A DNA stretch of 64,000 bases from NCBI RefSeq assembly GCF_000241305.1, contig NZ_BAEH01000106.1, positions 62,001 to 126,000 of the forward strand, in the 5' to 3' direction. Shown here piece after piece: positions 10,772 to 21,722 of the stretch; position 1 is the first letter of the stretch; each line of letters begins with the position of its first letter. The notes beneath the pieces were generated by a model. It was not told the DNA's origin, made no database searches, and worked only from the letters and a program-made list of their open reading frames with translations. The stretch is from Gordonia effusa NBRC 100432 (GTDB taxonomy: Bacteria > Actinomycetota > Actinomycetes > Mycobacteriales > Mycobacteriaceae). A program made the position numbers and the translations under genes.

Positions 10772-11550
10772 CAGCTCTTCTGGCAGAAGAACTTTCCCGG
10801 ACGTCGGGAGCGGAGGCGGTCCAGTTCTGGATTCTCGGAGTAGTCGTCATCATCGGTGCCCTCGGTGTTGTTCTGAGTCCTAAGGCGGTCTACTCGGCGA
10901 TCTTCCTCGCGATGACGATGATCATCCTCGCAGTCTTCTACGTGGTCCAGGGCGCCCTGTTCCTCGGCGTTGTCCAGGTGGTTGTTTATACCGGCGCGGT
11001 GATGATGCTTTTCCTGTTCGTCCTCATGTTGATCGGCGTCGACTCGTCGGACTCGCTGGTGGAAACCATTCGCGGACAACGGATCATCGCCGTCGGGCTG
11101 GGTCTGGGTTTCGGTGTACTGCTAGTCGCGGGCATCGCGAACGCAACGTTGGCGGCCTTCGCCGGCGCACCGGATTACAGCCGGGGCACCGCACCCGGCG
11201 GCGGAAACGAGAATGTCCGCGCGCTAGCCGAACTGATCTTCGTGCGGTACCTGTGGGCGTTCGAGCTGACCGGTGCCCTGCTCATCGCCGCGACGCTCGG
11301 AGCGATGGTGCTAGCGCATCGTCAGCGGTTCGGGCCACGCCGCGGACAGCGCGAATTGTCCATCGACCGGTTCCTGCACGGCACTGACGTCACGCCCTTG
11401 CCCAGTCCCGGCGTATTCGCCCGACACAATGCCGTCGATGTACCCGCGTTGGAACCCGACGGTAGTCCATCGTCGCTATCGGTCAACGCGATGCTCAAAG
11501 CGCGCGAAGTCGGTGGCGAAGGCCCTCCCTCCCTGGAGGATTCCCAATGA
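10768..11550 (+). CDS. nuoJ: NADH-quinone oxidoreductase subunit J
   Basis: A 260-residue membrane subunit with five predicted helices. The conserved [21 protein letters not shown] helix carries the pi-bulge region of ND6/NuoJ that couples quinone chemistry to proton movement. A soluble C-terminal stretch of about 80 residues follows the last helix. It overlaps nuoI and nuoK by four bases each. Confidence 0.94.
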   Translation: MTALLAEELSRTSGAEAVQFWILGVVVIIGALGVVLSPKAVYSAIFLAMTMIILAVFYVVQGALFLGVVQVVVYTGAVMMLFLFVLMLIGVDSSDSLVETIRGQRIIAVGLGLGFGVLLVAGIANATLAAFAGAPDYSRGTAPGGGNENVRALAELIFVRYLWAFELTGALLIAATLGAMVLAHRQRFGPRRGQRELSIDRFLHGTDVTPLPSPGVFARHNAVDVPALEPDGSPSSLSVNAMLKAREVGGEGPPSLEDSQ

Positions 11551-11846
11551 ACCCGGCAAACTATCTCTACCTGTCCGCGCTGATCTTCGCTATCGGTGCG
11601 GCCGGGGTGCTGCTGCGGCGCAACGCCATCGTGGTTTTCATGTGTGTCGAATTGATGCTCAACGCCGCCAATCTCTCGTTCGTTACCTTCGCCCGGATGC
11701 ACGGCAGTCTCGACGGTCAGGTGATCGCATTTTTCACGATGGTCGTCGCTGCTGCGGAAGTTGTTGTGGGACTGGCCATTATCATGACCATCTTCCGAAC
11801 TCGGCGGTCTGCTTCCGTCGACGACGCCGACCTACTGAAGCGGTGA
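11547..11846 (+). CDS. nuoK: NADH-quinone oxidoreductase subunit K
   Basis: A 99-residue three-helix membrane subunit. The two buried glutamates typical of NuoK/ND4L are seen in [14 protein letters not shown] and [13 protein letters not shown]. The length is exactly that of the family. It overlaps nuoJ (ATGA) and is separated from nuoL by only four bases. Confidence 0.95.
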   Translation: MNPANYLYLSALIFAIGAAGVLLRRNAIVVFMCVELMLNAANLSFVTFARMHGSLDGQVIAFFTMVVAAAEVVVGLAIIMTIFRTRRSASVDDADLLKR

Positions 11847-11850
11847 GCCG

Positions 11851-13752
11851 ATGAGCGTCGAAGTGAGTCGTCAACTCCTCTGGCTGATTCCGGCACTGCC
11901 GGCGATCGGCTCGATGATCCTGCTCCTTACCGGCAGGCGCGCGGATCGGTGGGGCCACCTGCTGGCCACCGGGCTCGCGTTGCTGTCCGCGGTTATCGGA
12001 GTTCTACTGTGGATCGGCATGATCGGCCGCGACAGCCCGGATCGCACCGTGCATAGCGATCTGTTCAGTTGGGTGCCGGTCGGCGACCTCCGCGTGGACT
12101 TCGGTTTCCAACTCGACCAGCTCGCAATGTGTTTCGTGCTTCTTATCACGGTGGTCGGATCACTGATTCACATCTATTCGATCGGCTACATGTCCGACGA
12201 TCCCGACCGGCGTCGCTTCTTCGCCTATCTCAATCTTTTCCTGGCCGCGATGCTCGTCCTGGTCCTATCGGACAATTATCTTGGGCTCTATCTCGGCTGG
12301 GAAGGCGTTGGCGTCGCGTCATATCTGCTCATCGGCTTCTGGCAGCACAAGCCAAGTGCCGCAACGGCTGCCAAGAAGGCGTTCGTCGTCAATCGCGTCG
12401 GGGATATGGGCCTGGCGATCGCGCTGATGATCATGTTCGCGACTTTCGGGTCGGTGGCGTTCGGCGAGGTATTCGGCCGCGCCGACGGAGCTGGGGATGC
12501 GACGCTGACGGCGCTCGGCTTTATGTTCCTGCTGGCCGCCTGCGGCAAGTCCGCCCAAGTGCCGCTACAGTCGTGGCTCGGCGACGCGATGGAGGGGCCA
12601 ACTCCGGTGTCCGCGTTGATCCATGCCGCCACGATGGTCACCGCCGGCGTGTACCTGATCACGCGGTCGGGTCCGATCTTCAACCTCGCACCGCACGCTC
12701 AAACCGGTGTCGTGGTGGTTGGCGCGGTTACCCTCCTCTTCGGCGCGATCATCGGCTGCGCGAAAGACGACATCAAGAAGGCTCTCGCGGCGTCGACGAT
12801 GAGCCAGATCGGATACATGGTCCTAGCGGCGGGCCTCGGTCCCGCCGGATACGCGTTCGCGATAATGCACCTGCTGACGCACGGATTCTTCAAAGCCGGC
12901 CTGTTCCTCGGCGCCGGTTCGGTGATGCACGGCATGAACGACGAAACTGATATGCGCCGCTTCGGCGGGTTACGCACGGCCATGCCAATCACATTCGCCA
13001 CCTTCGGCCTCGGATATCTGGCCATCATCGGAGTGCCGCCATTCGCCGGCTTCTACTCCAAAGACCACATCATCGAAGCCGCCTTTGGCGCGGGCGGCGC
13101 GCGCGGCTGGCTGCTGGGCCTGGTCACTCTACTGGGTGCCGGGGTCACCGCGTTCTATATGACACGCGTTATGCTGTTGACCTTCTTCGGCGAAAAGCGT
13201 TGGGCCACTGGAGTTCACCCGCACGAGTCCGGTTCGACGATGACCGGGCCGATGATCGTGATCGCACTCGGCTCCATCGCATCGGGTGGTCTACTCGCTA
13301 TCGGTGGAACGCTTTCAGATTGGCTGGCGCCGGTAGTCGGCGACGCCCACGAGCATGCGTTGCCGATTCCCGCATGGTCGCTCACCGTAGTCATCCTGGT
13401 GACCGTGGCAGTCGGTGTCGCGGTCGCGTGGCGTCAGTACGGGCAGGCACCTATCCCGGTCCGTGCACCCATCGAGGTGTCGATGCTGACTATTGCCGCG
13501 CGCGCCGATCTGTACGGCGATGCTGTCAACGAGAAGCTTCTGATGCGGCCGGGCCAAGAAATTACCGCGGGCTTGGTCGCCGTCGAGAACGGTGGACTCG
13601 ACGCCGCCGGACGCGGCGTCGGGACCGCCGTCACCTCGACGTCGGCGTGGATTAGGCAGTGGCAGAACGGCTTTGTACGTTCCTATGCGATGTCGATGCT
13701 GGCGGGTACCGTCGCGGTCGTCGCGCTGATCATGGCGGTGAACATCCTATGA
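11851..13752 (+). CDS. nuoL: NADH-quinone oxidoreductase subunit L (antiporter-like)
   Basis: A 633-residue distal proton-pumping subunit with about 16 helices, homologous to Mrp antiporters. Recognisable segments are [18 protein letters not shown] with the helix-5 Glu, [32 protein letters not shown] with the helix-7 Lys, and [18 protein letters not shown]. The C-terminal part contains the lateral-helix region. The stop overlaps the nuoM start as ATGA. Confidence 0.96.
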   Translation: MSVEVSRQLLWLIPALPAIGSMILLLTGRRADRWGHLLATGLALLSAVIGVLLWIGMIGRDSPDRTVHSDLFSWVPVGDLRVDFGFQLDQLAMCFVLLITVVGSLIHIYSIGYMSDDPDRRRFFAYLNLFLAAMLVLVLSDNYLGLYLGWEGVGVASYLLIGFWQHKPSAATAAKKAFVVNRVGDMGLAIALMIMFATFGSVAFGEVFGRADGAGDATLTALGFMFLLAACGKSAQVPLQSWLGDAMEGPTPVSALIHAATMVTAGVYLITRSGPIFNLAPHAQTGVVVVGAVTLLFGAIIGCAKDDIKKALAASTMSQIGYMVLAAGLGPAGYAFAIMHLLTHGFFKAGLFLGAGSVMHGMNDETDMRRFGGLRTAMPITFATFGLGYLAIIGVPPFAGFYSKDHIIEAAFGAGGARGWLLGLVTLLGAGVTAFYMTRVMLLTFFGEKRWATGVHPHESGSTMTGPMIVIALGSIASGGLLAIGGTLSDWLAPVVGDAHEHALPIPAWSLTVVILVTVAVGVAVAWRQYGQAPIPVRAPIEVSMLTIAARADLYGDAVNEKLLMRPGQEITAGLVAVENGGLDAAGRGVGTAVTSTSAWIRQWQNGFVRSYAMSMLAGTVAVVALIMAVNIL

Positions 13753-15311
13753 GTCTCACCATTCTGTGGCTGCTGCCAGCTATCGCCTCGGTCGTGTTGA
13801 TGCTGCTACCTGTCGGTGCTGTACAGGCGGCCAAATATGTCGGCATCGCTACCTCCGCTGCAGTGCTGGTGTGGGCGCTCATTCTCGCGGTTATGTTCTC
13901 CCCCACCGGTTCCCGCTTCCAGTTCGTCGAAGACCTGAGCTGGATTCCTGCGTTCGGTGCCAGGTACTCGCTTGGCCTGGACGGCATCGGACTGGTACTG
14001 GTCTTGCTCACCACCATCTTGATGCCGCTCCTTCTACTGGCCGGTTGGCGGGACGCCGACTCCAGCGAGGGCCGTGGAGTGCACACCTATTTCGCGCTGA
14101 TGCTGGCTGTCGAAGCGATGGTTCTGATGAGCTTTGTCGCCACCGATGTACTGCTGTTCTACATCTTCTTCGAAGCGATGCTGATCCCGATGTACTTCCT
14201 CATCGGCGGCTTCGGAAATGGCGACGGCGGTCGAACACATGCTGCGGTGAAGTTCTTGTTATACAACCTCTTTGGCGGCCTGATCATGCTAGCCGCCGTC
14301 GTCGGGCTCTATGTGGTGACCGTTCGATCCGGACTTGGCGTCGACGGGCATGGCACGTTCAGCTTCGCGGCGATCAGCGAGGCGGCGGCCAGCGGCCGTC
14401 TCGATGCGTCGTCGGGCGTGCTCAATCTCATCTTCCTCGGATTCCTGTTCGCCTTCGCGGTAAAGGCACCGCTCTGGCCGTTGCATTCGTGGCTGCCCGA
14501 CGCCGCGGTGTCAGCGACGCCCGCGTCCGCGGTGCTGATGATGGCCGTCATGGACAAGGTCGGCACATTTGCGATGCTCCGTTTCTGCATCGGCCTGTTT
14601 CCCGATGCCGCAACGACTTTCGCGCCGATCATCTCGGCGCTCGCGGTGGTGAGCATTGTCTACGGCGCTGTCCTGGCCATCGGCCAAACCGATGTCATGC
14701 GGTTGATCTCCTATACGTCGATTTCGCATTTCGGATTCATCGTGCTGGGCATCTTCGCATTGACCAGCCAAGGACAGTCCGGCTCGACGCTCTATATGGT
14801 GAACCACGGAATCTCTACCGCCGCACTGTTTCTCGTGGCCGGATTCCTGGTCTCGCAGCGCGGGAGCCGACTCATCGCCGACTACGGCGGCGTACAAAAA
14901 CTCGCACCGGTTCTCGCCGGAGCCTTCCTGATCGCCGGCCTCGCGACCCTCTCACTTCCCGGACTCGCACCGTTCATTAGTGAGTTCCTGGTGCTGATCG
15001 GCACTTTCACGCGATATCCCGTCGCGGCGATCGCGGCATCGAGCGCGCTGGTGTTGTCCGCTATCTACATCCTGTGGACATATCAGCGGATGATGGGCGG
15101 CCCGCCACCCGCGAACGGGCTCGATGATGCGAAGCCGATTCGCGACCTCGGCTGGCGCGAACGAATCGTCGTGGCGCCGCTCATCTTAGCTCTGCTCGCA
15201 TTGGGATTCTTTCCTCGATTAGTGCTCGACTTCGTCAATCCCGCTGTGTCCCATACATTGACGTCGGTTCATCAGACCGATCCGGCACCACATGTGGCAG
15301 GAGACCGATGA
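13749..15311 (+). CDS. nuoM: NADH-quinone oxidoreductase subunit M (antiporter-like)
   Basis: A 520-residue proton-pumping subunit with about 14 helices. [20 protein letters not shown] carries the conserved Glu, and [26 protein letters not shown] the Lys and HSWLPDAH-like loop; the position usually occupied by His in LPDAH is Ala here. The start is the ATG of the ATGA overlap with nuoL, rather than an in-frame ATG further upstream inside nuoL. Confidence 0.95.
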   Translation: MSLTILWLLPAIASVVLMLLPVGAVQAAKYVGIATSAAVLVWALILAVMFSPTGSRFQFVEDLSWIPAFGARYSLGLDGIGLVLVLLTTILMPLLLLAGWRDADSSEGRGVHTYFALMLAVEAMVLMSFVATDVLLFYIFFEAMLIPMYFLIGGFGNGDGGRTHAAVKFLLYNLFGGLIMLAAVVGLYVVTVRSGLGVDGHGTFSFAAISEAAASGRLDASSGVLNLIFLGFLFAFAVKAPLWPLHSWLPDAAVSATPASAVLMMAVMDKVGTFAMLRFCIGLFPDAATTFAPIISALAVVSIVYGAVLAIGQTDVMRLISYTSISHFGFIVLGIFALTSQGQSGSTLYMVNHGISTAALFLVAGFLVSQRGSRLIADYGGVQKLAPVLAGAFLIAGLATLSLPGLAPFISEFLVLIGTFTRYPVAAIAASSALVLSAIYILWTYQRMMGGPPPANGLDDAKPIRDLGWRERIVVAPLILALLALGFFPRLVLDFVNPAVSHTLTSVHQTDPAPHVAGDR

Positions 15312-16963
15312 CTTCGCCTTCGCTAATGACCATCGCAATGGATTCGCAGAGCATCGACTACTTCCGGCTGTCCCCCATGCTGATCGTATTCGGCGCGGCG
15401 GTTATCAGCGTGCTTATCGAGGCGTTCGCGGCCCGACATACGCGATATCGATTGCAACTGTGGTTGTCACTCACAGGTCTAGCCGCGGGGCTGGTCGCGT
15501 TGATCGCGGTCGCTCGGGCGCACGCGAATTCCACGGAGGTTGGCCGAATTGCGATGTCGGGGGCGGTAATCATCGATGGTCCCGCGCTGTTTCTCCAGGG
15601 TACGATTCTGTTGATTTCGCTTGCCGCAGTTGCCTTTATGGGCGAGCGTCGGCTCGACCGGGTCTGGGCTCCGGTCGAGGTACAGAGCGCGGCGTCGACG
15701 CGCATGCCGTTGCCGGCTTCGGGGGGAGATGCCGACCTGCCCGCCGATGCGTTCACACCGTCGGCCGCGACGGTGCCCGGGTCTGCGGACGAACTCGTGG
15801 CCGGCCGGGCCGGTGCCATCACCACCGAAGTGTTCCCGTTGACGCTCTTGGCGGTGGGCGGGATGATGCTGTTCCCGGCCTGCGGCGACCTGTTGACCAT
15901 GTTCATCGCACTTGAGGTCTTCTCCCTTCCCCTCTATCTCATGTGCGGTATCGCCCGACGTCGTCGTTTGCTGTCGCAAGAGGCCGCACTCAAATACTTT
16001 CTCCTGGGCGCGTTTTCATCGGCGATCTTCCTGTTCGGCGCGTCATTCGCTTATGGCGCGACGGGTTCGCTGTCCCTTGGCGTGATCGGCAGCAGGATCG
16101 CGGCGCAGTCGGATGTGACGCTCGCGCTGATATCACTTGCCCTGCTGGGCGTGGGGCTACTGTTCAAGGTCGGTGCGGTGCCATTCGGATCGTGGGTTCC
16201 CGACGTATACCAGGGTGCGCCGACGCCCGTAACGGCCTTTATGGCGTCGGCGACCAAGGTAGCCGCCTTCGGTGCTCTGCTACGCGTTCTCTACGTCGGA
16301 TTCCCCGCACTGCAAGATAAGTGGGAACCGGCGCTATGGGCGGTTGCGATCGCCACGATGGTGGTCGCGACTCTGATGGCGGTGACTCAGAGCGACATCA
16401 AGCGAATGTTCGCGTATTCGTCGGTCAGTCATGTTGGTTTCATCCTGGTTGGCGTTGTAGCCCTAAGCCGGTCGGGCTTGGCCGCAACGCTCTTTTACGT
16501 TGCGGCGTACGCACTTTCCGCATTCGGCGCATTCGCAATCATCGCCGTCGTGCGGGACACCGCCGGTCGCGAGGCATCGGATCTGCCTTCCTGGGCCGGG
16601 ATTGGTCGTCGGAACCCGCTTGTGGGAGCGCTACTTTCACTATTCCTGCTCGCCTTCGCCGGTATTCCGCTGACGAGTGGCTTCATCGCGAAATTCGCGG
16701 TCTTCGGCGCGGCCGGAGGCGCTGGCGGCTGGGCGTTGATCATCGTCGGCGTTGTGTGCAGCGCGATCGCGGCGTATTTCTACGTGCGGGTGATTGTGGC
16801 GATGTTCTTCGCGGATTCGGGTGCCGAGTCACCGAAGGTACTGAAACCCAGTCCGCTGACCACCATTCCTATCGCGCTGTGCGCGGCCGGCACTCTGGCG
16901 CTGGGGATCTTCCCCCAACCGCTACTGGACCTGGCGAACTCGGCGGCGCTGTTCCTGCCGTAG
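15308..16963 (+). CDS. nuoN: NADH-quinone oxidoreductase subunit N (antiporter-like)
   Basis: The 551-residue third antiporter-like subunit, last gene of the operon. FKVGAVPFGSWVPDVYQGAPTPVTAFMASATKV and QSDIKRMFAYSSVSHVGFI are classic NuoN segments. Residues about 115-170 form a long hydrophilic insertion (RLDRVWAPVEVQSAASTRM onwards) before the next helix, longer than in proteobacterial NuoN but common in actinobacteria. No strong terminator is seen behind the stop; only a short GGGCAA/TTGCCC pair near 17017-17029 without a T-run. Confidence 0.95.
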   Translation: MTSPSLMTIAMDSQSIDYFRLSPMLIVFGAAVISVLIEAFAARHTRYRLQLWLSLTGLAAGLVALIAVARAHANSTEVGRIAMSGAVIIDGPALFLQGTILLISLAAVAFMGERRLDRVWAPVEVQSAASTRMPLPASGGDADLPADAFTPSAATVPGSADELVAGRAGAITTEVFPLTLLAVGGMMLFPACGDLLTMFIALEVFSLPLYLMCGIARRRRLLSQEAALKYFLLGAFSSAIFLFGASFAYGATGSLSLGVIGSRIAAQSDVTLALISLALLGVGLLFKVGAVPFGSWVPDVYQGAPTPVTAFMASATKVAAFGALLRVLYVGFPALQDKWEPALWAVAIATMVVATLMAVTQSDIKRMFAYSSVSHVGFILVGVVALSRSGLAATLFYVAAYALSAFGAFAIIAVVRDTAGREASDLPSWAGIGRRNPLVGALLSLFLLAFAGIPLTSGFIAKFAVFGAAGGAGGWALIIVGVVCSAIAAYFYVRVIVAMFFADSGAESPKVLKPSPLTTIPIALCAAGTLALGIFPQPLLDLANSAALFLP

Positions 16964-17068
16964 CTGCACCCTCCCCCTCCCCCTTCCCAAGATTCTGGAT
17001 ATTGTCTGGCGACCAAGGGCAACTTGCCCCCGCCCGACATCAGTCATCCACAATTTTGGTACGAGGCC

Positions 17069-17092
17069 ATTGACATTAACGTCAATGTCAAT
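17069..17092. promoter_or_regulatory. Palindromic operator at the TetR/carboxylase operon start
   Basis: ATTGACATT (17069-17077) and AATGTCAAT (17084-17092) are perfect nine-base inverted arms around AACGTC. The dyad covers the likely start codons of the following regulator gene, so a bound dimer would block initiation. The size and symmetry fit a TetR-family dimer, and autoregulation is the simplest reading. Confidence 0.7.
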
Positions 17093-17771
17093 GCATGCTG
17101 AGCCCGTGGCGGTTAGCGAAACTCAGCAGCGCGCCCGGTCGGCGCGCAATTTCGAGGACAATCCGCGTCGACGACACATCATCGACGCAGCCGCTGACTG
17201 CTTCGCCGAGCTCGGTTTTCACGGCGCGACGATCGAAGTCATCGCCTCGCGAGCGCAGGTTTCCCGCCCGTCCGTCTATGCCTATTTCTCTTCGCGCGAC
17301 GAAGTCTTTCGAGGCGTCACCGACCACGTCTGCGAGCGCTTCCTGCAAGCACAACACGTCGAGGGAAAGCGGACTGCGGCCGAACACCCTGGCAGCGAGG
17401 ATTTGCGTCATGTCCTGACGATCACAACCAGCGCCTTCATCGAAGCGGTCTATGAATTCGGCGGCCTACTCGCGGTCATCGAGCAGCGCGCACTTCTCGA
17501 CCCCGACGTCGCCGAGAAGTGGGCGGCGGTCCGCTCACGCCTCATCAAGCGATACGCACGATTCGTCGAACAGCTAGCGCGGGCGCATGACATACAGCTC
17601 TGTGCCCCGGCAACAGCTATCGCCGAACTGCTCTCCGACGCCCAACTGGTCGGCGCGCGACGACTAGCCGCTGACTCGAAACGAAAACGCGCACAGTATA
17701 TCTCGTCCATGGTCACGATGTCGGAACAGTTAATCGGCCTCCCACAGGCAACAAAGGACGCACATGTTTGA
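17091..17771 (+). CDS. TetR-family transcriptional regulator
   Basis: About 226 residues. The N-terminal TetR helix-turn-helix spans RRRHIIDAAADCFAELGFHG, TIEVIASRAQVSRPSVYAYF and SSRDEVFRGV; the rest is the helical ligand domain. ATG 17091 is chosen, but ATG 17085 and GTG 17106 are equally in frame; all lie in or beside the palindrome at 17069-17092. The gene overlaps the carboxylase start by eight bases, so both form one operon, and the regulator probably senses an acyl-CoA or fatty acid linked to that enzyme. The ligand cannot be deduced from the sequence. Confidence 0.85.
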   Translation: MHAEPVAVSETQQRARSARNFEDNPRRRHIIDAAADCFAELGFHGATIEVIASRAQVSRPSVYAYFSSRDEVFRGVTDHVCERFLQAQHVEGKRTAAEHPGSEDLRHVLTITTSAFIEAVYEFGGLLAVIEQRALLDPDVAEKWAAVRSRLIKRYARFVEQLARAHDIQLCAPATAIAELLSDAQLVGARRLAADSKRKRAQYISSMVTMSEQLIGLPQATKDAHV

Positions 17772-20700
17772 TAGTCCAACTCTGCTCATCGCCAATCGCG
17801 GGGAGATCGCGCTGCGCATTATCCGCACAGCCAGTGAACTCGGGATCCCCACGGTTGCGGTCTATGCGCAGGATGATTCCGAAAGCCCGCACGTTCACGC
17901 GGCCGACACCGCCGTGGCGTTGGCCGGGATCGGACCGTCGGCGTATCTCGATCAAGATGCGGTACTGTCCGCTGCCCGGCAGACCGGGACAACCGCGATA
18001 CACCCCGGATACGGATTCCTTTCGGAGAACGCAGATTTCGCCCAACACTGTGCAGAAGCGGGGTTGATCTTTGTTGGGCCGTCCCCGCAAGTGCTCGAAA
18101 CATTCGGAAACAAGGCACTCGCTCGCGACGCCGCCCAAAGCGCCGGGGTGCCCGTTCTCGCCGCAACGGAGGCCGGCGCGACTCTAGACGAGGTCCACGC
18201 CTTCTTCGCCGATGTCGACGGCGCGATCATGATCAAGGCGGTTTCGGGTGGGGGCGGACGCGGCATGCGGGAGGTCTCTGACGCCGCCGACATCGACGAT
18301 GCCTATCGGTCATGTGCGGCGGAGGCAGAACTCGGTTTCGCCGACTCCCGACTCTTCGCCGAACAGCTATGTGAAAAGGCAAGACACGTCGAGGTCCAGG
18401 TCATCGCCGCTGTGGACAATGACGGCGGCACTACCGCGCTCGCGGTGGGTGACAGGGACTGCAGCATCCAGCGGCGCCATCAGAAGCTGATCGAAGTGGC
18501 TCCTGCCCAACAGCTTTCCGATGGTTTACGTCAGAGGCTGCACTCGGCCGCGACCCGGCTTTGCGCGGCAGCCGCGTATCGCGGGTTGGCCACCGTTGAA
18601 TTCCTTATCACCGGAGACGATTTCGTCTTTCTCGAAGTGAACCCGCGTATCCAAGTGGAGCACACCATTACCGAGGAGGTCGCCGGGATCGACCTCGTCG
18701 CGACACAACTAGCAATCGCTGGAGGAGTACCTTTCGATGGTCTGAACCTGCCGGCAGGCGTGACATCCCGGGACTCCAAGTCTTCGATCGGCAGCCCAGC
18801 CACCGCATCTGGCATCGCGATTCAGGTGCGGATAAACATGGAAACCATCACTCCCGATGGACAGACCGTGCCATCCGCCGGAACGCTAACCGAGTTCGCG
18901 CCACCGTCAGGGCCGGGGATACGGGTGGATAGCTACGGGCGGTCGGGATTGACCGTAAGTCCACGCTACGACTCGTTACTCGCCAAGGTGATTACTCATA
19001 CTCGACTCGATGACTTCGATGCCGCGGTGCGCAAAGCCATTGCCGCGGTAGACGACCTCACTGTTACCGGCGTGCCGACAAATACCGGAGTTCAACGGAC
19101 GCTACTGTCCCACAAAGATTTTCGGGCTGGCCTGGTAGATACCAGCTGGTTCGATACGCGGTTGGCCGACTTCGCCGACCAACCTGCCACCCCAACGCCG
19201 CTGTCGGACGACACTGTCATCCGGGCCACCATGGCAGGGGTCGTCGTCGAGATCGCCGAGCCGTCCCATCGAATAGCCGCGGGCGCTCAAGCGGTGATCC
19301 TAGAGGCGATGAAGATGCAACATGTGGTCAGCAGCGACGCTGGTGTCGTCGTGGAACGCGTTTTGGTGACGCCGGGGCAGGCGGTAAACCCCGGTGATCC
19401 GCTGCTCGCCGTTACTCTCGATGACAACGTGACAACGGACGACGCAATAGCTCAATCAACGGCCGGCGAGCGGACTGATCTCACGGAAATCCTTGCACGA
19501 CATGCGATTACCCTCGATGATGCGCGACCGGAGGCTGTTGCGAAACGACATGCCAAGGGGCGCCGAACCGCGCGGGAGAATATCGACGACTTGGTCGACG
19601 ACGGAAGTTTCATCGAATACGGCGCGTTAGCGATTGCCGCACAACGGAGTCGGCGTAGCGAACAGGATCTAATCGAGAACACGCCGGCCGACGGACTCCT
19701 AGGGGGTACCGCAACCATCGGCGCGAATCGCTTCGGGCCAGCCGCCAACGTCGTCGTGATTTCCTACGATTACACGGTGTTGGCCGGCACCCAGGGCATG
19801 CGCAATCACGCGAAGACTGACCGCCTGCTGGATTTAGCTGCGCGCAAACGGGTTCCGTTGATTCTCTTCGCCGAAGGCGGTGGCGGCAGACCGGGTGACA
19901 CGGATTGGTCGGGCAACGCGTTGGACGTGCCGACCTTCCGCGCCATCGCCGCGCTCAACGGGAAGGTGCCGACAGTGTCGGTGGTATCGGGCCGGTGTTT
20001 CGCCGGCAATGCCGCCCTCGCCGGGGCGTGCGATGTGCTGATCGCGACGCCGGATGCCAATATCGGGATGGGTGGCCCGGCGATGATATCCGGTGGACGT
20101 CTTGGTACCTATCAACCGGAAGACATCGGTCCCATCGATGTCCAGCGGCGGAACGGCGTGGTTGATCTGGTGGCAACCGATGAGGCGCATGCTGTCGCGT
20201 TGGCCAAACAATATCTGAGCTATTTTCAGGGTCCACTCGATGAGTGGGAGGCGCCCGAACCTCACCTCGCCCGCGACGCCGTGCCGGCAAATCGCCTGCG
20301 CGCCTACGACGTTCGGAACGCGGTTGACGCAATCGCCGATGTGGGTTCGGTGTTGGAGTTACGCCCCGACTACGGCGTCGGCATCATGACGGCCCTGGTT
20401 CGGGTGGAAGGTGTCGCCTACGGATTGGTGGCCAACAGCAGTCACCACCTGGGCGGTGCGATCGACGCTGAGGCGTCGGACAAGGCTTCCGATTTCCTCA
20501 CGCTCTGTGAAACGCACCAGATTCCATTGGTAATGCTCTGCGACACACCAGGTTTCATGGTTGGTCCCGAATCGGAGAAAGATGCAACGGTGCGTCGCTT
20601 CGGGCGTATGTTCATCGCCGGCGCACGACTGACCGTCCCGTTCGGCGCCATCATTCTCCGCAAGGCTTACGGCCTCGGAGCAATGGCGATGACCGGCGGC

Positions 20701-20961
20701 TCATTTCACGCGCCGGAGTTCACCATCGCTTGGCCGACCGGCGAAATCGGACCGATGGGTCTGGAGGGCGCGGTGCGACTGGGCTTTCGGAAGGAGCTCG
20801 ACGCCATCGAGGATCCGGTTGAGCGCGACCGGGTCTTCAACGAGATACTTGCCGCCGCATATCAGCAGGGCAAAGCGCTGACCGCCGCGACGGCATTCGA
20901 ATTGGATGACGTGATCGATCCGGCTGATTCACGACGCTGGATCGCAACACTGTCAACCTAG
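17764..20961 (+). CDS. Single-chain acyl-CoA carboxylase (biotin carboxylase, BCCP and carboxyltransferase fused)
   Basis: A 1065-residue protein joining parts that are usually separate. Residues 1 to about 450 are an ATP-grasp biotin carboxylase (LLIANRGEIALRIIRTA, KAVSGGGGRGMR, FLEVNPRIQVEHTITEE). The biotinyl domain around residues 480-550 has EAMKM with the biotin-accepting Lys517. From about 600 on there is a carboxyltransferase of the AccD type (GMRNHAKTDRLLDLA, CDTPGFMVGPESE). This architecture is that of the long-chain acyl-CoA carboxylase described in mycobacteria, which forms homohexamers and accepts a wide range of acyl-CoA substrates, making malonyl-type extender units. Substrate preference here is unknown. 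It is in an operon with a TetR regulator. Confidence 0.9.
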   Translation: MFDSPTLLIANRGEIALRIIRTASELGIPTVAVYAQDDSESPHVHAADTAVALAGIGPSAYLDQDAVLSAARQTGTTAIHPGYGFLSENADFAQHCAEAGLIFVGPSPQVLETFGNKALARDAAQSAGVPVLAATEAGATLDEVHAFFADVDGAIMIKAVSGGGGRGMREVSDAADIDDAYRSCAAEAELGFADSRLFAEQLCEKARHVEVQVIAAVDNDGGTTALAVGDRDCSIQRRHQKLIEVAPAQQLSDGLRQRLHSAATRLCAAAAYRGLATVEFLITGDDFVFLEVNPRIQVEHTITEEVAGIDLVATQLAIAGGVPFDGLNLPAGVTSRDSKSSIGSPATASGIAIQVRINMETITPDGQTVPSAGTLTEFAPPSGPGIRVDSYGRSGLTVSPRYDSLLAKVITHTRLDDFDAAVRKAIAAVDDLTVTGVPTNTGVQRTLLSHKDFRAGLVDTSWFDTRLADFADQPATPTPLSDDTVIRATMAGVVVEIAEPSHRIAAGAQAVILEAMKMQHVVSSDAGVVVERVLVTPGQAVNPGDPLLAVTLDDNVTTDDAIAQSTAGERTDLTEILARHAITLDDARPEAVAKRHAKGRRTARENIDDLVDDGSFIEYGALAIAAQRSRRSEQDLIENTPADGLLGGTATIGANRFGPAANVVVISYDYTVLAGTQGMRNHAKTDRLLDLAARKRVPLILFAEGGGGRPGDTDWSGNALDVPTFRAIAALNGKVPTVSVVSGRCFAGNAALAGACDVLIATPDANIGMGGPAMISGGRLGTYQPEDIGPIDVQRRNGVVDLVATDEAHAVALAKQYLSYFQGPLDEWEAPEPHLARDAVPANRLRAYDVRNAVDAIADVGSVLELRPDYGVGIMTALVRVEGVAYGLVANSSHHLGGAIDAEASDKASDFLTLCETHQIPLVMLCDTPGFMVGPESEKDATVRRFGRMFIAGARLTVPFGAIILRKAYGLGAMAMTGGSFHAPEFTIAWPTGEIGPMGLEGAVRLGFRKELDAIEDPVERDRVFNEILAAAYQQGKALTAATAFELDDVIDPADSRRWIATLST

Positions 20962-21005
20962 CTTTACGGGTATCAAGCCCCGAATTTGCCGTAACGTCAA
21001 CTGAC

Positions 21006-21671
21006 ATGATCAACGCAACCCCGATAAGCCAAATCCTCGGCAACAACGTGAAGCAGATGCGAACGGCCGCCGGCTACAACGGCGACGCGCTGGCTCGTGA
21101 ACTACGCGACTTCGGTCCGTGGACCACCTCACGCGTGTCCGATCTTGAGCTGGGGAGGGTATCGCCTACTGCCGCAACGCTTTACGCGGTTGCGCATGGC
21201 ATGTCCCGACTACTCGACAGGACTGTGCTGGTGGCCGATCTCTTGCACGACGACGGATATGCGGAGGTCGGAAAATTGGCCATCAAATCGACTGCCTTGG
21301 CGGCCGCGTTCGCCGGCGAGCCAACAACTCTGATACTGGCCGACCACAGAGACACCCGGCCGAACGAGACGGATTCCGACTACTTCGCCAACTACCGAGG
21401 GCCGGAAATGTCGCGCGACGAGAACCGTGCCTTAGTCGAGGCGTCTGGTGAGCCGGAGACCAAGATCGCGAAGAGTCTGGGTATCAGCGACAAGGAGCTG
21501 GCCGGGTGGTCTCACAAGCTGTGGGGGAAGATCTTCAGCGCTCGACGCGACGACCTAGTCGATGCCAACGCCAACGCGCAAAAGCGCGGCCAAGTCAGTC
21601 GCCGTCTCAAAGCCGAACTGAAGGCGGAGATCGCGTCGGCCAGCCAGCCGACAACCGGCGTTTCTACCTGA
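21006..21671 (+). CDS. XRE-family helix-turn-helix regulator
   Basis: 221 residues. The N-terminal XRE-type HTH covers LGNNVKQMRTAAGYNGDALARELRDFG through SRVSDLELGRVSPTAATLYAVAHGM. A middle region includes a possible second HTH (EPETKIAKSLGISDKELAGWSH), and the C-terminus is a Lys/Ala-rich helix. A TAACGT hexamer ends eight bases before the ATG, so the transcript may be leaderless. It stands between the carboxylase and a Fic gene in what looks like accessory DNA; the target is unknown. It is not obviously a phage repressor, because no phage genes are near. Confidence 0.75.
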   Translation: MINATPISQILGNNVKQMRTAAGYNGDALARELRDFGPWTTSRVSDLELGRVSPTAATLYAVAHGMSRLLDRTVLVADLLHDDGYAEVGKLAIKSTALAAAFAGEPTTLILADHRDTRPNETDSDYFANYRGPEMSRDENRALVEASGEPETKIAKSLGISDKELAGWSHKLWGKIFSARRDDLVDANANAQKRGQVSRRLKAELKAEIASASQPTTGVST

Positions 21672-21722
21672 CCGCCGCCCCGAACCAGATCACACAGTAT
21701 TCGCAGGCAAATGCGGGCAGGG

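Noticed and set aside
12069-12950. Long open frame on the plus strand inside nuoL
   Set aside because: It lies wholly within nuoL in another frame, is very rich in Arg as is typical of shadow frames in high-GC DNA, and has no start signals.
16964-17069. Terminator behind nuoN
   Set aside because: Only a six-base GGGCAA/TTGCCC pair with a one-base gap and no T-run; too weak to call.
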